47,288 nucleotides of DNA from Roseburia sp. AM59-24XD (GTDB taxonomy: Bacteria; Bacillota; Clostridia; Lachnospirales; Lachnospiraceae). Each line of letters opens with the position of its first letter. Position 1 is the stretch's first letter. The stretch spans positions 1-47,288 of the forward strand of contig NZ_QUET01000028.1 in the NCBI RefSeq assembly GCF_003478445.1, in the 5' to 3' direction. Shown here piece by piece: positions 8,989 through 17,763 of this stretch. A program made the position numbers and the translations under genes. The notes under the pieces were generated by a model. It was not told the origin of the DNA. It saw only the letters and a program-made list of their open reading frames with translations, and ran no database searches.

Positions 8989-9969
8989 ATGGAAGCATTG
9001 GAAAGCAAGACCTACACAACAGAGAAGACACTGGCAGAACAGATGAACGAGAGACTTAGAGAACTGAAGATGACAAAGGCAGAGGCAGCGATGCGGATGA
9101 ACTACTCCCGTCCGGCACTGAGCCAGTACCTCAATGGGAAGTACGGCTCTGACCCGACAGAGATTGAAAAGAAGATCACGGAGTTCCTGCTCGCAAGCGG
9201 CGGCATGGAAGGAGTTCCGGAAACACCTGAGACAACGGAAGGTACCGGACTGAAGCTGAAGTCGAAGGTTGAGTTCTTCGAGAGCCGGGACTTCATCAAT
9301 ACCATCGGAGTGTGTCAAGCTTGTCAGGAGAATATCGGACTCGGCATCATTGTCGGAAAGTCCGGACAGGGCAAGACCCACGCACTCAAGAAGTATGCAA
9401 AGCTTCAGAGAGTGGCATATATCGAGTGCGATGATACGATGGCTTGCCGGGACTTGGTGGAAGCGATCGAGATGGAGCTCGGGATGCCGAGGAGCACAGG
9501 CGGAACCATATGGAGCCGCGTGAACCGCATCCGAGAGTTCTTCAACGTCAATCAGGGATATCTCCTGATCATTGACGAGGCAGACAAGCTCATCAATAAG
9601 TACACACAGAAGAAGATGGAGATACTCCGTGGAATCTTCGATCAGAGCGATGTCGGCATCGTGATCGCAGGAGAGCCAAGACTTGAGACAGAGCTGAAGA
9701 GTTCCCTGACACGCTTTGCAAACCGCATGGACTTCTACTATAAGCTCAAAGGACTGAATCAGAATGAGGTCATGGACTACTTGGAAGGCTTTGACATTGA
9801 TGAGGCAGCTATGGGCGAGCTGATCAGCAGGGCAACAAACCACAACAACGGCTGCTTCCGTTTACTGGACAGAACACTCAACAACGTGCTCCGTGTCCTG
9901 AAGGAACGCGGAGAGAGTAAAGTGACACTGAAGATCGTTAGCGAAGCATCAAGCATGATGATGTTATAG
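8989..9969 (+). CDS. MuB-like AAA ATPase, target-DNA activator
   Basis: 326 aa. An N-terminal XRE-like helix-turn-helix (~17-60) precedes an AAA+ core: Walker A GKSGQGKT (123-130), Walker B LLIIDEAD (192-199), and a downstream R-rich region. MuB proteins of this layout bind target DNA, select insertion sites and activate the DDE transposase; the HTH plus AAA layout is family-typical. Good RBS (GAAAGGAAGG) before the ATG at 8989. Confidence 0.92.
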   Translation: MEALESKTYTTEKTLAEQMNERLRELKMTKAEAAMRMNYSRPALSQYLNGKYGSDPTEIEKKITEFLLASGGMEGVPETPETTEGTGLKLKSKVEFFESRDFINTIGVCQACQENIGLGIIVGKSGQGKTHALKKYAKLQRVAYIECDDTMACRDLVEAIEMELGMPRSTGGTIWSRVNRIREFFNVNQGYLLIIDEADKLINKYTQKKMEILRGIFDQSDVGIVIAGEPRLETELKSSLTRFANRMDFYYKLKGLNQNEVMDYLEGFDIDEAAMGELISRATNHNNGCFRLLDRTLNNVLRVLKERGESKVTLKIVSEASSMMML

Positions 9970-9984
9970 GAAGGAGAGAGCAGC

Positions 9985-10209
9985 ATGAAAAAAGTGAGTA
10001 TTGTTATCAATGGACAGTATGAGGAAGAGATCGGGCTTGAGATTCTTCAGGGAATCTATGCAGCCATTCAGAACCACGGATACACAGATGTGAGCGTGCA
10101 GGCTGAGACTGTGAATCAGTGCAAGGAGATTGAGATTCCGGCTTTTCTTACAGGGTACGCAAGAGGAGCAGCGGCAACGGTAGGAAGCGAGAGGAGAAAG
10201 AGGGGGTAA
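9985..10209 (+). CDS. hypothetical early protein, 74 aa
   Basis: ATG at 9985 behind AAGGAGAG. The first ~55 residues look alpha/beta (MKKVSIVINGQY... then a helix), with a basic C-terminus. No family recognised; sits between the MuB-like and GemA genes. Confidence 0.55.
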   Translation: MKKVSIVINGQYEEEIGLEILQGIYAAIQNHGYTDVSVQAETVNQCKEIEIPAFLTGYARGAAATVGSERRKRG

Positions 10210-10210
10210 T

Positions 10211-10675
10211 ATGGCAGCAAAAGCAGATACAACGGCAGGCATCCGGAAGCTGTGGGGAATTGCCAAGAGCCCGGAGCTGAGACTCTCAGATGAAGACCTC
10301 CACCTTGTAGTGCAGGCACACACCGGGAAAGACAGCATCAAGGAACTCAACAACCGGGAACTGAATACCTGTATCCGCGTCCTTCTCAATATGAAGGATA
10401 GCGCGAAGGGCAAGAACGGAAGCACCAAGAGACGAAGATCAGGGAACCCGGCTACAGAGAATCAGCGCAAGAAGGTCTATAAGCTGACACAGGAACTCGG
10501 TTGGGAGAAGCCTGCAAGGGTCAACGGACTGTGCATGAAGATGTTCAAGGTCAGCTCCGTGGAGTGGCTCAACTATCAGCAGTGCTCCAAGCTGATCGAA
10601 GCTCTCAAGAGCATGGCTGCAAGGAAGGAGAAGCAGGATGAAGGATTGCAGGCTGACAATAACAGTCAGGGATGA
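10211..10675 (+). CDS. gemA: GemA-like regulatory protein (Mu gp16 family, DUF1018)
   Basis: 154 aa with the family pattern: IRKLWGIAKSPELRLSDEDL, then VVQAHTGKDSIKEL, and a second domain beginning ATENQRKKVYKLTQELGW. GemA proteins are conserved semi-essential early genes of Mu-like phages, implicated in modulating host gene expression and DNA supercoiling; the molecular activity is not settled. Start two bases after the preceding stop. Confidence 0.85.
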   Translation: MAAKADTTAGIRKLWGIAKSPELRLSDEDLHLVVQAHTGKDSIKELNNRELNTCIRVLLNMKDSAKGKNGSTKRRRSGNPATENQRKKVYKLTQELGWEKPARVNGLCMKMFKVSSVEWLNYQQCSKLIEALKSMAARKEKQDEGLQADNNSQG

Positions 10676-10916
10676 TGATATCCGGTGCGAGATGGAGAAC
10701 ATCAGCATGGTCGAGCTTGCAACCCTGTCCGGATATCTTCAGATGTTGGTCGGTCAGGAGGCAATCGCGAGAGGCGTGGATATCGAAGAGGTTAAGACAA
10801 ACCTTCTCGATGTCCACCTTGAATCTATGATCAGCCTTGAAGATCAGCTTAAACAGGGCAAGCTCAAAGTCAATAACGAGGAGGTGGAGTATGGCGAAGA
10901 GGAAGACTATGACTAA
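10638..10916 (+). CDS. hypothetical early protein, 92 aa
   Basis: Overlaps the end of the GemA gene by 38 bases; the RBS (AAGGAGAAG) lies inside it. Begins with a beta-type segment (KDCRLTITVRDDDIRC), then a helix with VELATLSGYLQMLVGQEA, and ends very acidic (YGEEEDYD). Not recognised. Confidence 0.6.
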   Translation: MKDCRLTITVRDDDIRCEMENISMVELATLSGYLQMLVGQEAIARGVDIEEVKTNLLDVHLESMISLEDQLKQGKLKVNNEEVEYGEEEDYD

Positions 10917-11271
10917 GGCACAAAAAGCTATGAATGCCAAGATTAAGAAAGAGCTTCAGGAGAAAGGCATCGTCCCACCGAACAAGCCGAGGCTAAACCG
11001 GAAGAAGTATATCGAGGAAGCCCGGGAAGAATGGAACGGAAGGGATGCGGAATATTATGCATGGGATGTGTTCCTGTATCAGGCAATCAGCATCATGCTC
11101 GGGCATACAGAACAGCACCTGCGAGCCTCTCCTGAAGCGGTGGGAGTGGCGAAGACCCTGAAGCTTGCACTCCGGCTCAAGGAGTTCCGGGACAAGCTGA
11201 AAGAGGAAGGCAGGGACACCTATACAATGGGTGAACAATATGAGTACATCAAAGACATCTTAGATGCCTAG
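10891..11271 (+). CDS. hypothetical early protein, 126 aa
   Basis: Start chosen at 10891 (MAKRKTMTKAQKAM...) because GAGGAGGTG lies immediately upstream; a longer frame from 10837 has no RBS. Basic N-terminus, then helices including EEAREEWNGRDAEYYAWDVF. Overlaps the preceding gene by 26 bases. No function recognised. Confidence 0.6.
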   Translation: MAKRKTMTKAQKAMNAKIKKELQEKGIVPPNKPRLNRKKYIEEAREEWNGRDAEYYAWDVFLYQAISIMLGHTEQHLRASPEAVGVAKTLKLALRLKEFRDKLKEEGRDTYTMGEQYEYIKDILDA

Positions 11272-11284
11272 AAAGGAGCAGCAC

Positions 11285-11545
11285 ATGAGCACAGCGTACA
11301 AGAAAATGACGAGCCACGGCTCTATCAGCATTCCAGTGGCAATGCGCCGGGAGCTTGGTATTGAGGGCAAAGACCCGATGATTGTGGAGAATGATGGCGG
11401 AAAGATCACGATAAGCCCGTACACACCGAGATGCATCTTCTGCGGAACCACTGAAGAGGTGAAACAGTTCCACGGAAAGGGAATCTGTCCGGGATGCGCG
11501 GCAAAAGCGATCGCAGGATTTGAAAGAGAAAGAGGTGAACAGTAG
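11285..11545 (+). CDS. SpoVT/AbrB-like protein with zinc ribbon
   Basis: 86 aa. Residues ~1-45 fit a swapped-hairpin AbrB/MazE DNA-binding fold (SHGSISIPVAMRRELGIEGK, typical of the family). The C-terminal part has CIFCGTTEEV...GICPGCAAKAI, a four-Cys zinc ribbon. The combination suggests a small DNA-binding regulator. Start at 11285 behind GAAAGGAG; its stop overlaps the next GTG. Confidence 0.75.
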   Translation: MSTAYKKMTSHGSISIPVAMRRELGIEGKDPMIVENDGGKITISPYTPRCIFCGTTEEVKQFHGKGICPGCAAKAIAGFERERGEQ

Positions 11546-12222
11546 TGGATGCAAAGAACATGAAGACAGAGGAACTGATCGGAGCCCTTGTGGAGCTTGA
11601 CAAGCAGGGCAAGGAGAACAGAGCCCTCACCAATGCCTACAAAGCAGAGCTTCAGGCAAGAGGCATCAGCATCATGGATGACCACAACGTGAAGTTTGTG
11701 AAGTTCTATGGAGAAGAAGGCAGTGCGGCTGTCACGGACAGCATGAGCCTTGACATCTTAAATCCGGACAAGCTCAAGGAATTGGTTGGAGAGGGTGTAT
11801 GGAAGACAAAGGTCAAAGAGAACACGGAGACCAAGTACAAGTGTGACGGCAAGTTTGAGAAGATGCTCAAAGCAATCTTCACCGGGGACTACACCTTTGA
11901 GATGTCACTGGAAGAGTTCCTTGATCAGATGCCACTCAAACCGGACGATAAGCAGAAGAAACTCCTGCTCAAGAAGCTGAAGGGCGATTTTGAAAAGGAT
12001 AAGGATACCCTCACATCTGTGCTTCTTGGAGGAGTAAAGGATGGGGAATCGGCTCCGGACTTCGATGTGGAACTGTGGTACATCTACCGCATCAAGAATG
12101 CGGAGCTCATCCGGGCATTCCTTCCGGAAGAGCTGATTGACAACACCATCAACGAGATCAGGAAGTGCATCCTTGTGGAGACTAAGACTTCCATCACGTT
12201 AGATTATAAAGAGGAGGAATAG
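11545..12222 (+). CDS. hypothetical phage protein, 225 aa
   Basis: GTG start overlapping the previous stop, RBS GAGGTGA. The N-terminal ~35 residues are helical (KTEELIGALVELDKQGKENR), the rest mixed alpha/beta. Not assigned to a named family; position between a SpoVT-like gene and the lysin suggests an early/middle function. Confidence 0.65.
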   Translation: MDAKNMKTEELIGALVELDKQGKENRALTNAYKAELQARGISIMDDHNVKFVKFYGEEGSAAVTDSMSLDILNPDKLKELVGEGVWKTKVKENTETKYKCDGKFEKMLKAIFTGDYTFEMSLEEFLDQMPLKPDDKQKKLLLKKLKGDFEKDKDTLTSVLLGGVKDGESAPDFDVELWYIYRIKNAELIRAFLPEELIDNTINEIRKCILVETKTSITLDYKEEE

Positions 12223-12224
12223 AC

Positions 12225-12416
12225 ATGGCAGAACAGACAAAGGTGCTCCGCAGTGAGCACACAAAGGACATGAGCCCTGAAGAGCTTGCGGAGCTTCAGG
12301 AGAAGGTCGGACAGATGTCCGAGGAAGAGCTCAAGGCATTCCGCAACAGCATGAATCCGGATGATATGGGATTCTTCGGAGAGGAGAGTGTGGACGATGA
12401 CAGCACCAAAGATTGA
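12225..12416 (+). CDS. small acidic protein, 63 aa
   Basis: ATG at 12225 behind GAGGAGGAAT. Acidic and helical (SPEELAELQEKVGQMSEEELKA) with an Asp-rich end that overlaps the start of the lysin by 20 bases. No function recognised. Confidence 0.55.
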   Translation: MAEQTKVLRSEHTKDMSPEELAELQEKVGQMSEEELKAFRNSMNPDDMGFFGEESVDDDSTKD

Positions 12417-13929
12417 GAAACTCCTCACACCATACAACTTCACAAATGCAAATAATGTGGGGCGTATCAAGTATATCGTCATCCACTATGTGGGGGCTCT
12501 TGGAGGCGCGTGGGCGAACTGCCACTATTATGCTTCCAAGTACCTCGGAGCATCCGCCCACTACTTTGTAGGTTTTGAGGGTGAGATATGGCAGAGTGTT
12601 GAGGATGAGGATATCGCATGGCACTGTGGAGCTAAGAGCTACAAGCACGCAGAGTGCAGGAACAGCAACTCTATCGGCATCGAGCTCTGTGTCCGCAACA
12701 AGGGCAGTCAGGCAGACACTTCCAAGGATTGGTACTTTGAGGACGCGACCGTGGCATCCGCGATCGAGCTGACACAGTACCTGATGAAGAAGTACAACGT
12801 CCCGGCTGATCATGTTATCCGTCACTACGATGTTACCGGAAAGATTTGCCCGAACCCTTACGTCTACAACACGACCAAGCACGTATGGGATGCGTTTAAG
12901 AAAGCGATCGCCACGGACGGAGCAGGGACAGAAGATACAAGTAAGATGACAAAGATCACAGGAAAAGCTGTGGCTACGGCAGAACAGATGACAGCCTACA
13001 TCAAAGCCAAGAATGCAAAGGTGCCGCAGAGCGTCCTTGATATGATTCCCTTCTATTTATCTGAAGGAGAGGCGGAGAATATCCGCGGAGACATCGCCTT
13101 CGCACAGAGCTGCCTTGAGACCGGGAACTTCACCTTCTCCGGCAGTGCTGTGAAGCTCTCACAGAACAACTTCTGTGGCATGGGAGTGACAGGCAATGGA
13201 ATGACAGGCAACAGCTTCAATACCCCACAGCTTGGTATCAGGGCACAGATACAGCACCTGAAGGCATACGCCAATACAGTGAAGCTCAAAGGGGAATGCA
13301 TTGACCCACGCTTCAAATATGTGACGAGAGGCAGTGCCCCGTATGTGGAATATTTAGGTATTCAGGAGAACCCGAAAGGGAAGGGATGGGCTGCCGGAGC
13401 CGGATACGGTAAGAAGATACTCACCATACTGGCAGCGATCACAGGAACCAAGGCGGATGAGAAACCACAGACACCTCAGCAGCCTCAGACACCACAGAAA
13501 CCACAGGAGAACGCGACAGAGTTCAAGCCGTACCTCATCACCACGACTACAGAGGCACTCCGTATCAGGGATAAGCCGAACGGAAGTATCGTGGGAGCTA
13601 TCCGCGAAAGAGAAGGACACAAGAACAAGTACACCATCGTTGAGGAACAGAACGGATGGGGAAGATTGAAGTCCGGAGCCGGATGGATAAGCTTAGAGTT
13701 CTGTAAGAAGACAGGCGAGACAACAGAAGCCTTTGTACCATACCTCATCACCACGACAACTGATGTACTCAACATCAGGAAGACACCAAACGGTGAGAAG
13801 GTAGGAGCTATCCGGGAAAAGGAAGGACACAAGAACAAGTACACCATCGTTGAAGAGAAGAACGGATGGGGAAGACTTAAGTCCGGAGCCGGATGGATAA
13901 GCTTGGAGTTCTGTAAGAAAGCCTCATGA
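12397..13929 (+). CDS. bifunctional endolysin: amidase, glucosaminidase, two SH3b
   Basis: 510 aa. Residues ~1-165 form an N-acetylmuramoyl-L-alanine amidase (Amidase_2/PGRP fold) with KYIVIHYVGA (zinc-ligand His), SAHYFVG, WHCGAKSY, GIELCV and RHYDVTGKICPNPY. Residues ~190-345 resemble a beta-N-acetylglucosaminidase (AQSCLETGNF, NNFCGMG). A Pro/Gln linker follows, then two near-identical SH3b wall-binding repeats (ITTTTEALRIRDKPNGS and ITTTTDVLNIRKTPNGE). Start at 12397 follows GGAGAG. There is no signal peptide, so release depends on the holin at 14424. Two catalytic domains would cut both the stem peptide and the glycan. Confidence 0.9.
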   Translation: MTAPKIEKLLTPYNFTNANNVGRIKYIVIHYVGALGGAWANCHYYASKYLGASAHYFVGFEGEIWQSVEDEDIAWHCGAKSYKHAECRNSNSIGIELCVRNKGSQADTSKDWYFEDATVASAIELTQYLMKKYNVPADHVIRHYDVTGKICPNPYVYNTTKHVWDAFKKAIATDGAGTEDTSKMTKITGKAVATAEQMTAYIKAKNAKVPQSVLDMIPFYLSEGEAENIRGDIAFAQSCLETGNFTFSGSAVKLSQNNFCGMGVTGNGMTGNSFNTPQLGIRAQIQHLKAYANTVKLKGECIDPRFKYVTRGSAPYVEYLGIQENPKGKGWAAGAGYGKKILTILAAITGTKADEKPQTPQQPQTPQKPQENATEFKPYLITTTTEALRIRDKPNGSIVGAIREREGHKNKYTIVEEQNGWGRLKSGAGWISLEFCKKTGETTEAFVPYLITTTTDVLNIRKTPNGEKVGAIREKEGHKNKYTIVEEKNGWGRLKSGAGWISLEFCKKAS

Positions 13930-13947
13930 TAAGGAGTGAGGATACAG

Positions 13948-14274
13948 ATGAACGTAGACGAACTGACAAGGCAGCTCATCGGGGAGACGAAGATAGATGA
14001 TATCTCAGAGAGCTACCGCCCTGTAGTGGAGATCATTGGAGTTGATAAGTTTATAGAACTTAGCGACTACGCCAAAGGCGATGAACTATACTTCCCCAAG
14101 ATAGAGAACATCATCGCCCCGGCAAGAAACAGACGAATCAAGAAGGAGTGGAACGGGTACAATCTGAAGCAGCTTGCCGAGAAGTACAACCTGACCACAA
14201 AGCAGATATCCAACATCATCAAAGATGAGCCCATGATCGGGCAGATGACCATATTCGATATCCCGACAGAATGA
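13948..14274 (+). CDS. Mor-family transcription activator
   Basis: 108 aa. The C-terminal half has the helix-turn-helix typical of Mu Mor/C proteins (YNLKQLAEKYNLTTKQISNII); the N-terminal half is the dimerisation-type region (MNVDELTRQLIGET...YRPVVEIIGV). In Mu, Mor activates the middle promoter and C the late promoters. This protein lies directly before the lysis/late operon and is its likely activator. Start at 13948 is preceded by AAGGAGTGAGG. Confidence 0.85.
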   Translation: MNVDELTRQLIGETKIDDISESYRPVVEIIGVDKFIELSDYAKGDELYFPKIENIIAPARNRRIKKEWNGYNLKQLAEKYNLTTKQISNIIKDEPMIGQMTIFDIPTE

Positions 14275-14423
14275 TTTGTGACAATTAAAATGGGAAAAAA
14301 CCTACGGAAACAGTTCCCCTATAACGTCCCTGAAGAGCAGGGTAAGATAAGAGCATGGATTTTATCCATGCTCTTATTGCGTTTACGGCATTCTCAAAAT
14401 TTTAGTCAAAGGAGTTGGTAAAC
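14275..14423 (+). promoter_or_regulatory. Mor-to-holin intergenic region with hairpin
   Basis: A perfect 14-bp stem with TTT loop (ATAAGAGCATGGAT / ATCCATGCTCTTAT) spans 14347-14377, with no strong U-tract after it. Just after the Mor stop, ATTTGTGACA (14274-14283) matches the bases at the proposed right phage end. This is where a Mor-activated late promoter is expected; the hairpin could be an attenuator or activator site. Confidence 0.45.
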
Positions 14424-14741
14424 ATGGCAAATTTAACAGCAGATTTTTCACAGTACATTCTCTTCATCGGAGTGTTGGCGTTTGTGGTGTCCGTCATCAC
14501 AGAGGCACTCAAGAAATGGGAATGGTTCGACAAGAAGGTTCCCACCGCGCTTGTCGTGATCTGCCTGTCCCTCGTGTTATGCCCGGTAGCGATGCTTGGC
14601 ATGATGCAGTACCTGAAGCAGCCTATTGAGTGGTACATGGTCTTCGCGTCCTTTGTGGCAGCATTTATCGTGGCACTGGTGGCAATGGATGGATGGGAAA
14701 GAGTGACGGAGCTTGCAGAGAAGCTGATCAAAAAGGGATAA
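14424..14741 (+). CDS. holin
   Basis: 105 aa, start at 14424 behind AAAGGAG. Three hydrophobic segments (~10-28, ~45-62, ~70-90) separated by short charged turns and a charged C-terminus: a holin layout with short polar N-terminus. First gene of the late operon, ~500 bases after the endolysin. It would form membrane lesions that release the signal-less lysin. Confidence 0.75.
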   Translation: MANLTADFSQYILFIGVLAFVVSVITEALKKWEWFDKKVPTALVVICLSLVLCPVAMLGMMQYLKQPIEWYMVFASFVAAFIVALVAMDGWERVTELAEKLIKKG

Positions 14742-14744
14742 CCT

Positions 14745-15104
14745 ATGGATTATGTCATTACCTTTTCGGACGTTATGGCAGGAGTGATCGCCCTCGGAGG
14801 AAGCGTCCTTGTGTTCTTTATACGTTCGTGGTTCAACAAGCTGAGTGAGAACACAGAAGAGATCAAGAAACAGATAAAAGAGAATGATGAGAAAGTCAAT
14901 AAGAGAATCGACAAACTGGAAGACGAAACGGATGGAGAGATAGCAAACATCAAGCAGGAATTGAACAACATCAAAGGGGACTTTGCTACCACGTTCGTAC
15001 TCCGGGAGGACTTCTTCCGCTCCATGAACGGAGTGGAGGACAGGATGAGGAGCATTGACGGAAAGATCGACAAGCTCCTGATGCAGAGCAACAGAAAAGA
15101 GTGA
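14745..15104 (+). CDS. membrane-anchored coiled-coil protein beside the holin
   Basis: 119 aa. N-terminal transmembrane helix (~8-28), then a long charged coiled coil (EEIKKQIKENDEKVNKRIDK...), then a conserved-looking FVLREDFFRSMNGVEDRM end. Similar proteins sit by holins in Mu-like phages (DUF2730-type position); they may be accessory lysis or morphogenesis proteins. Family assignment is tentative. Confidence 0.6.
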   Translation: MDYVITFSDVMAGVIALGGSVLVFFIRSWFNKLSENTEEIKKQIKENDEKVNKRIDKLEDETDGEIANIKQELNNIKGDFATTFVLREDFFRSMNGVEDRMRSIDGKIDKLLMQSNRKE

Positions 15105-15114
15105 GGTGAACAAA

Positions 15115-15429
15115 GTGAATGACTTAGAAAAAGCAGAGATCAAGCAGAACAAGGCGATCAGGGGATATATCATCCGGTGCCTAGTGAAGGGATACAACAA
15201 CACAGCCCTCACAAGACAGTTATCCAATGCGATGATTGCAGCCGGACTCATTATATCCCCGGACATCAGCAAGTATCTTGATTATCTTCAGGGAGCCGGA
15301 TACATCGAATTTACGGAGGAAAAGGTTACAGCCTACAATGCCTATGCCAATGATGCAGTCATCAAGCTCACCAAAGCAGGCGTTGACCTTGCCGAAGGAA
15401 CAACCGATGACAATGGAGTTGATATCTGA
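15115..15429 (+). CDS. VpaChn25_0724-like phage protein (winged-helix type)
   Basis: 104 aa. The layout matches a family found between lysis and terminase genes of Mu-like phages: AIRGYIIRCLVKGYN, LSNAMIAAGLIISPDISKYL, LQGAGYIEF, and a final LTKAGVDLAEG. It looks like a winged helix-turn-helix. Start GTG 15115 is favoured over GTG 15106 by spacing from GAGGTG. Its stop overlaps the next start. Confidence 0.65.
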   Translation: MNDLEKAEIKQNKAIRGYIIRCLVKGYNNTALTRQLSNAMIAAGLIISPDISKYLDYLQGAGYIEFTEEKVTAYNAYANDAVIKLTKAGVDLAEGTTDDNGVDI

Positions 15430-15991
15430 TGGGTGAGAAAAGAAACAAGCAGAGAATCAACTCCAAAATTGACGAGCTCCCTGAAGATTTACACACGAAA
15501 GTGGATGTGATGCTTGCTGATACATCGAACAGCTACGAATATATCAGCAATTCCTGAAACAGGAAGGCTATGAGATATCAAAGTCGAGTGTCGGAAGGTA
15601 TGCCACACGCTCCAACAAAGCAATGCAGAGGCTCCTCGAGGCACAGGCTCAGACAGATCGGCTGATACAGGCGGTGAAGAGCAACCCGGATGCGGACTAC
15701 ACGGAAGCTGCCATGATGCTGACCATGAACGGACTGCTCAACAAGGTGGCTACGGCGGAGGAAGAGTGGGATGAGATGCCACTGGATAAAGCAGGCAGGC
15801 TGATCGCCTCACTGTCACGCACAAAGGTGTATAAGGACAGAGTAAAGCAGGACATGAGGAAAAAGGCGGATATCGCCTTCCAAGAGCTTGAAGCTGACAT
15901 GATGAAGGTGATCAAGCAGGATGAGGAGTCAGTCAGGATGCTCAAGACCATTCTGACAAAAGCAAAGGATAGGATGATGCAGGATGATTGA
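15429..15991 (+). CDS. small terminase-like protein (DUF3486, Mu gp27), frameshifted
   Basis: N-terminal part: NSKIDELPEDLHTKVDVMLA, then after the break QQFLKQEGYEISKSSVGRYA, the hallmark of DUF3486 (a DNA-binding helix-turn-helix). A long helical C-terminus follows. The frame stops at 15558; restoring one C near 15545 (ATCCAGC) fuses the two parts into 187 aa. These proteins act as the DNA-recognition subunit of the Mu packaging terminase. Its 3' end overlaps the large terminase start by 8 bases. Confidence 0.8.
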
Positions 15992-17750
15992 TATTGAAGC
16001 TTGGCTCCGGGAACTGGATGAAGAAGAGGATGTTGATATCAAGAACAATGAGGAATATCAGACCAAACTCTTCGAGGAATACGTTCTCAGAGGCACGAAC
16101 CATGCAGAAGAGCGCAGAAAACTGAATAAACGGTACCGGGAAGGTGAGCCTGTGATGGGCGAGCACGGTCTCCGGAAAGAGTTGGCGGCGTTTGACCTGT
16201 CCTACTTCGGAAGGGCATATCTTCCACACTATTTCATCAGGAAATCCCCCCATTTCCATGAGGAACTTGATGAGATATGGGAAAAAGGGGTTATGAAAGA
16301 CCTGAACCCAACAAAGGAAGCGAGGACAATCTCCCGGATGAAGGGGTCAAGGAATGTCACAGCAGCTCCTCGAGGTCATGCGAAGTCCACAAACTTCACT
16401 TTCAAGGACGATCTCCATGCGATCCTGTACGGATACAAGCACTATATCATCATTTTGTCGGATTCTTCCGAGCAGGCGGAAGGCTTCCTTGAGGATATCA
16501 AGACGGAGCTTGAGGAAAACGCGAACATTATCATGGATTTTGGCAGCCTGAAGGGTGATAAGGCATGGAGATCGGGAGTTATCCTGACATCTACAAATAT
16601 CAAGGTGGAGGCAATCGGTTCCGGAAAGAAAGTCAGAGGACGAAGACACCGGAATTGGAGACCCGACCTGATTGTACTGGATGATATCGAGAATGATGAG
16701 AATGTAAACACTCCGGAGCAGAGAAGAAAGCTGAAGAGTTGGTTTGAGAAGGCTGTCTCGAAGGCAGGAGATACCTACACGGACATCATGTACATTGGAA
16801 CCATTCTACACTATGACTCGCTGCTCAACAACGTGCTCCAAAACCCGAGATACAAGGCGAAAAAGTACCGGGCGGTGATCTCGGAGGCAGTCAATACCAA
16901 GCTGTGGGATGAATGGGAGAGTATCTACACCAACCTCTTCGATGAAGACCACGAAGCACACGCCCGGAAGTTCTATGAAGAGCATGAGGCAGATATGCTG
17001 CTCGGTACCGAGGTACTGTGGGAAGAGAAACTCTCCTACTATGACCTGATGGAAGTCAAGATATCTGAAGGAGAGGCATCCTTCAACTCAGAACTTCAGA
17101 ATGACCCGATCGACCCGGACAATGCGACATTCAATCCGGAATGGTTCGACTATTATGAGCCGGAGCTTATGGACTTTACAAGTCCGGAGTTCATTTTTGT
17201 CGGAGCGAATGACCCGTCACTGGGTAAGAATAAGAAGTCAGATACAAGCTCAATCATCAACTTAGCTGTCTCGTTAAAGAGCGGCTATATGTATGTGGTA
17301 GATGCCTCTGTGGAGAAGAGAAAGCCGGATGTGATCATCGAGGATGTCTTCGAGATGAACCGGAGACTGAAAAGGGACTGCAAGAAGGGCTTCTTCAAGT
17401 TTGGAGTCGAGACCGTACAATTTCAGTATTACTTCAAGGAAGTCATGGCTAAGAAATCAGCAGAGGAAGGTGAGTACCTTCCGATCGAGGAGATACAGTC
17501 CAGTGTCAACAAGGTACTCCGCATCGAGTCCTTGCAGCCACTGATCAAGAACAAGTACATCAAATTCAACCGGGAACACAAAGCTCTTCTGAAGCAGCTC
17601 CAAGAGTTCCCGATGGGGAAAAACGATGACGCGCCTGACGGTCTTCAGATGGCGGTACAGACCGCACAGAACGTCAAGGGTGCAGCGATAAAGACAAGTT
17701 ACAAGAGTATCATCCGGAGACGTTTCCGGATGGGAAAAGGAGCCTACTAG
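15984..17750 (+). CDS. large terminase subunit (Mu gp28-like)
   Basis: 588 aa. ATPase domain: Walker A-like APRGHAKST (128-136), Walker B LIVLDDIE (229-236), and a TQxP-like region of packaging motors (YIGTILHYDSLLN). The C-terminal nuclease domain has an RNase H-like VGANDPSLGK and a late DAPDGLQMA. It powers DNA packaging into the prohead and cuts phage DNA, in Mu headful from one phage end. Intact here. Followed by the portal gene at 14 bases. Confidence 0.92.
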   Translation: MIDIEAWLRELDEEEDVDIKNNEEYQTKLFEEYVLRGTNHAEERRKLNKRYREGEPVMGEHGLRKELAAFDLSYFGRAYLPHYFIRKSPHFHEELDEIWEKGVMKDLNPTKEARTISRMKGSRNVTAAPRGHAKSTNFTFKDDLHAILYGYKHYIIILSDSSEQAEGFLEDIKTELEENANIIMDFGSLKGDKAWRSGVILTSTNIKVEAIGSGKKVRGRRHRNWRPDLIVLDDIENDENVNTPEQRRKLKSWFEKAVSKAGDTYTDIMYIGTILHYDSLLNNVLQNPRYKAKKYRAVISEAVNTKLWDEWESIYTNLFDEDHEAHARKFYEEHEADMLLGTEVLWEEKLSYYDLMEVKISEGEASFNSELQNDPIDPDNATFNPEWFDYYEPELMDFTSPEFIFVGANDPSLGKNKKSDTSSIINLAVSLKSGYMYVVDASVEKRKPDVIIEDVFEMNRRLKRDCKKGFFKFGVETVQFQYYFKEVMAKKSAEEGEYLPIEEIQSSVNKVLRIESLQPLIKNKYIKFNREHKALLKQLQEFPMGKNDDAPDGLQMAVQTAQNVKGAAIKTSYKSIIRRRFRMGKGAY

Positions 17751-17763
17751 GAGGTGAGAGACG

